This document shows, in pieces, positions 6,727 to 8,388 of a stretch of 8,388 bases of DNA. The translations under genes and the position numbers were made by a program. Source of the stretch: JBBIND01 sp037444075 (GTDB taxonomy: Bacteria > Acidobacteriota > Terriglobia > Bryobacterales > Bryobacteraceae); contig JBBIND010000102.1 in assembly GCA_037444075.1 (NCBI GenBank), positions 1 to 8,388 of the forward strand, written 5' to 3'. The first letter of the stretch is position 1, and each line of letters starts with the position of its first letter. The notes under the pieces are model-generated. The model saw nothing but the letters and a program-made list of their open reading frames with translations, had not been told where the DNA came from and did no database searches.

Positions 6727-7230
6727 TTCTGGCGTGTCCCCTGCGAGCTTCTCAAACCGCCCGTAGTCGTTCTGAATGCCCATCACTAACGCGAGCAACC
6801 GCTCGAGCAGTTGTTCGGGATCACGGAAATCGATGAGCAGTTGCCCCGGCGCCAGCCGCACCCCCGCCGGCAGGGAATCAAGCCCCTGCGCGAGCACGCC
6901 TGCCGCCGCCGGGATGGCGATGTAGCGCCCTTTCAAATCCGCGTGCCAGCGTTCCACGAGGGCGGACAGCCGCTGCCGCCGCCGTTGTTCGCGCCGCGGC
7001 TCCTCGCCGGCCAGGAGTTGTTCGAGCTCCTCGCGCATCCGTTCGCGCCCGATCAGGAACGTACGGCCGGCTTGATAGCCGCCCCAGCGGTGCATGAGCC
7101 GGATGCATTGGCGCCGGCTCAAGCCCAGCCACTGTTCGAGCGCCGCCCGGTCCAACACCGGGGCAGGGAAGTCCTCCAGTTGCTTCAGCAACTCCGGAAC
7201 TCGTTCCAGCCATTCGATTTTGCGAGCCAC
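6724..7230 (-). CDS. Helix-turn-helix protein of unknown function (168 aa) upstream of parA
   Basis: I do not recognise a named family. Residues 27-65 look like a DNA-binding helix-turn-helix with a wing of the MerR/excisionase kind: DRAALEQWLGLSRRQCIRLM, then a Gly/Tyr turn and GRTFLIGRERM (55-65). A highly charged, Arg-rich helical stretch follows (about 66-105). A C-terminal part (106-150) with IPAAAGVLAQGLDSLPAGVRL and a Leu-rich helix may mediate oligomerisation. The start is GTG at 7230, the only start in the frame near the homology-like N terminus. No good Shine-Dalgarno precedes it, so an internal start is possible. It is oriented with parA and separated from it by 252 bp holding octamer arrays 2 and 3; its stop codon lies in array 3. 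It may be a regulator or replication-related protein of the cassette, by position only. Confidence 0.62.
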   Translation of the reverse strand: MARKIEWLERVPELLKQLEDFPAPVLDRAALEQWLGLSRRQCIRLMHRWGGYQAGRTFLIGRERMREELEQLLAGEEPRREQRRRQRLSALVERWHADLKGRYIAIPAAAGVLAQGLDSLPAGVRLAPGQLLIDFRDPEQLLERLLALVMGIQNDYGRFEKLAGDTPE

Positions 7231-7250
7231 GCCAGGAAGATACCATATTC

Positions 7251-7310
7251 ATGACGTTGCGGCACAGTTGTGCCTTCCGTGAATACACCGCATGTATGAC
7301 GTTGTATGAC
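7251..7310. promoter_or_regulatory. Candidate operator region upstream of the HTH gene
   Basis: ATGACGTTG occurs at 7251-7259 and 7296-7304. GTATGAC occurs at 7294-7300 and again 10 bp later at 7304-7310, one helical turn apart. Between them GGCACAGTTGTGCC (7261-7274) has perfect 6-bp inverted arms around a 2-bp centre. These lie 21-80 bp before the GTG of the HTH gene, so they are plausible binding sites for its control. No clear -35/-10 pair was found on the minus strand. Confidence 0.4.
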
Positions 7311-7391
7311 ACGCGCCGTGCCGCCCGGCCGCTTCTCATCCACCCTCGGCCCACACGGAGCCGGTGTGGCGCTCCGCAGTGATAACAAATT

Positions 7392-7420
7392 TTGACATTT
7401 TTTGCATACTCGTGTAACGT
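7392..7420 (+). promoter_or_regulatory. Promoter of the ParD-like antitoxin gene
   Basis: A perfect -35 TTGACA (7392-7397) stands in an AT-rich stretch (about 7386-7408) that is unlike the GC-rich surroundings. The -10 is imperfect: TAACGT (7415-7420) at 17-bp spacing, or TGTAAC (7413-7418) at 15 bp. The ParD start follows 25 bp further on. A weak hairpin with arms CCACAC/GTGTGG (7351-7369) precedes it. Confidence 0.45.
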
Positions 7421-7445
7421 GGAGGTGCTACAGGAGTCCGTTGGA

Positions 7446-7733
7446 ATGAACGTCTCTCTAACACCTGAACTTGAGCAACTCGTTGCCGACAAGGTCGAAA
7501 GTGGCATGTACCAGACGTCGAGCGAGGTGATTCGCGCCGGTTTGCGTCTTCTCAAAGAGCGCGATGAACGCCTGGAAGCTCTTCGTAGAGACATCGCTGC
7601 CGGGTTTGAGGCGGTCGACCGCGGCGAGTTCACCGACTACGATGAATCCAGCCTCCAGAAGTTTGCCGATCGGGTCAAAGCTCGTGGCCGCAAGCGGTTG
7701 GCCGAAGCCAAGCCGGAAACCGGCGCCGGATGA
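7446..7733 (+). CDS. parD: ParD-type (CC2985 family) ribbon-helix-helix antitoxin, apparently orphan
   Basis: A 95-residue protein of the usual length for this antitoxin family, which binds and neutralises a ParE-type toxin and represses its own operon. The N-terminal RHH is clear: beta strand MNVSLTPELEQLV (1-13), helix A, then YQTSSEVIRAGLRLLKER (22-39). The toxin-binding tail carries the typical FTDYDESSLQKFADRVKARG (61-80). ATG at 7446 was chosen for AGGAG 9 nt upstream (7432-7436) and because family similarity starts there. The frame is open back to 7392, but that part overlaps the promoter. An ATG overlaps the stop codon (ATGA, 7730-7733), as a parE start often does, but the frame behind it does not encode a ParE-like protein. 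Confidence 0.8.
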   Translation: MNVSLTPELEQLVADKVESGMYQTSSEVIRAGLRLLKERDERLEALRRDIAAGFEAVDRGEFTDYDESSLQKFADRVKARGRKRLAEAKPETGAG

Positions 7734-7878
7734 GGTCCGGGTACGTCAAGCCCAAAACACTCCATTGGGCACTTCGCGCAGCCTTGACTTGCTCCGGGCA
7801 CGCCGGTGAACGTGAGTGGACGGATCCTCCCGCCGAGCGCAACAGCACTTGGTACCATCGAAAGTGGGGAGTTTCTCT
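7734..7878. other. Gap where a ParE toxin gene would be expected
   Basis: These 145 bp hold no recognisable gene. The frame opened by the ATG at 7730 runs only 59 codons (stop at 7907-7909) and, after MRSGYV, looks unlike ParE. The short hairpin with arms GCCCAA/TTGGGC (7750-7770) has no T tract after it. A TTGACT (7784-7789) could be a -35 box for the next gene, but no good -10 follows. Confidence 0.35.
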
Positions 7879-8127
7879 ATGCAGCACGCTTATAAGACCA
7901 CCGACCTGACGCCCCAGGAGCGTACAGCGGTCGAACGCTTGCTTGGGCGCACGCTGCAAAATGACGAAGCGGTTGAACTCATCATCCACAAGATTGACGA
8001 TCTGCGGCGGGAACTGGAAGCTGCGCGGCGCAAGGCAGCCGCAGCCCGCATCCTTGAACTTGCCAAAGGCAAGAGCCTTGCCGGCGCCACAGTGCGTGAG
8101 CTGATTGAAGAGGGACGCCGCCTTTGA
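7879..8127 (+). CDS. VapB-like antitoxin of a PIN-domain toxin
   Basis: An 82-residue, mostly helical, charged protein directly upstream of a PIN reading frame, with which it overlaps by 4 bp (TTGA, 8124-8127). The start is ATG at 7879 with GGGGAG 7 nt upstream (7866-7871); the frame is open further upstream to 7816 without a ribosome site. Visible features are LTPQERTAVERLLGRTLQNDEAVELI (10-35), similar in style to antitoxins paired with PIN toxins, and a long helix RRELEAARRKAAAARILELA (44-63). There is no obvious AbrB or RHH fold in the N terminus, so the family is uncertain. The antitoxin role rests mainly on gene order and coupling. Confidence 0.62.
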   Translation: MQHAYKTTDLTPQERTAVERLLGRTLQNDEAVELIIHKIDDLRRELEAARRKAAAARILELAKGKSLAGATVRELIEEGRRL

Positions 8128-8375
8128 ACGCCTGCGTTCTGGATGCCTCCGTAGCCGTGTCATGGTGCTTCGAGGAAACGCAGACCCCGTATGCCATTGA
8201 GGTGCTGCGGCTCATTTCCGAAGGCACCGAAGTGCATGTCCCGCACATTTGGCCGCTGGAAGTAGCCAATGCCCTCGTGAAATTGACGCGATCCATGCTC
8301 ACGGCGAGGCCTCTCCTTCAAATCGGCACATCATGGCTCGCGCTTTCTGAGGTTGAGCGCCGCCGCTTGTCGTAG
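8124..8375 (+). pseudogene. vapC: PIN-domain (VapC-like) toxin, truncated after 83 codons
   Basis: The start is TTG at 8124, overlapping the antitoxin stop, with GAGGG 9 nt upstream. Residues 1-55 are typical of VapC ribonucleases: VLDASVAVSWCF (5-16) with the first catalytic Asp at 7, then VPHIWPLEVANALVKL (39-54) with Glu46. After about residue 56 the similarity fades and the frame stops with TAG at 8373-8375. PIN toxins are usually about 130-140 aa and need further acidic residues in the second half (a YDAxYL-like helix), which are absent. The other two frames in 8290-8388 show no recognisable continuation, so a deletion or rearrangement seems likelier than one frameshift. The window ends 13 bp later, so the continuation cannot be checked. 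Probably inactive as a nuclease. Confidence 0.65.
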
Positions 8376-8388
8376 ATCTGCGTGGTGG

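Noticed and set aside
7392..7445. N-terminal extension of the ParD-like protein from a TTG at 7392
   Set aside because: That TTG is the first half of the TTGACA promoter box; a ribosome site and family similarity point to ATG at 7446.
6878..7633. Minus-strand frame of 251 codons across the HTH gene, the intergenic gap and the ParD gene
   Set aside because: It spans two better-supported genes in other frames and the promoter region between them; no motif was seen.
7750..7770. Hairpin GCCCAA/TTGGGC as an intrinsic terminator after parD
   Set aside because: Only a 6-bp stem with a 9-nt loop and no T tract on either side.
7730..7909. 59-codon frame with ATGA overlap after parD, considered as a ParE toxin
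   Set aside because: After the first six residues it has no ParE-like helices or motif, and it overlaps the ribosome site and start of the next gene.
7675..8163. Minus-strand frame of 162 codons opposite the VapB-like gene
   Set aside because: Antisense to two frames with ribosome sites and family-like sequence; no motif of its own.

Overview
The window is GC-rich (except for a few AT-rich promoter or array patches) and densely coded. The gene content and codon style suggest a soil-type Gram-negative bacterium, possibly an Acidobacteriota (Solibacter/Bryobacter-like). That placement is an inference from protein style only; there is no rRNA or other marker gene here.

Region 1 (1-4887) concerns surface polysaccharide and sugar nucleotides. 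The 3' part of an O-antigen ligase/polymerase-type membrane protein runs on the + strand and collides tail-to-tail, with a 31-bp overlap, with a two-gene minus-strand operon. The first gene of the operon encodes a GalU-like nucleotidyltransferase with a degenerate signature loop. The second encodes a large (1111 aa) two-domain protein, a fucokinase-like GHMP sugar kinase fused to a C-terminal UDPGP-type uridylyltransferase. The plausible joint role is to make activated sugar (sugar -> sugar-1-P -> UDP-sugar) for glycan synthesis.

Region 2 (about 4940-7380) is a partition-like cassette on the minus strand: a helix-turn-helix protein (168 aa), then a ParA/Soj-type deviant Walker ATPase (302 aa), then a ribbon-helix-helix-like protein with a proline-rich N terminus (158 aa). 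Three arrays of unspaced 8-bp repeats (consensus T-R-C-C-K-Y-T-A, direct and some inverted) lie between and beside these genes, and one array overlaps a good sigma70-type promoter for parA. The layout resembles type Ib partition systems, in which a small RHH protein binds short contiguous repeats that serve both as centromere and as operator (the heptads of omega/pSM19035 are the best known case). An octamer version next to chromosomal-type genes is the most interesting signal in the window.

Region 3 (7390-8388) is a small patch of apparently decaying toxin-antitoxin genes on the + strand: a ParD-type antitoxin with no ParE behind it, then a VapB-like antitoxin overlapping a PIN-domain (VapC) reading frame that stops after 83 codons, without the second half of the PIN active site.

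No rRNA, tRNA, CRISPR array or transposase was seen.
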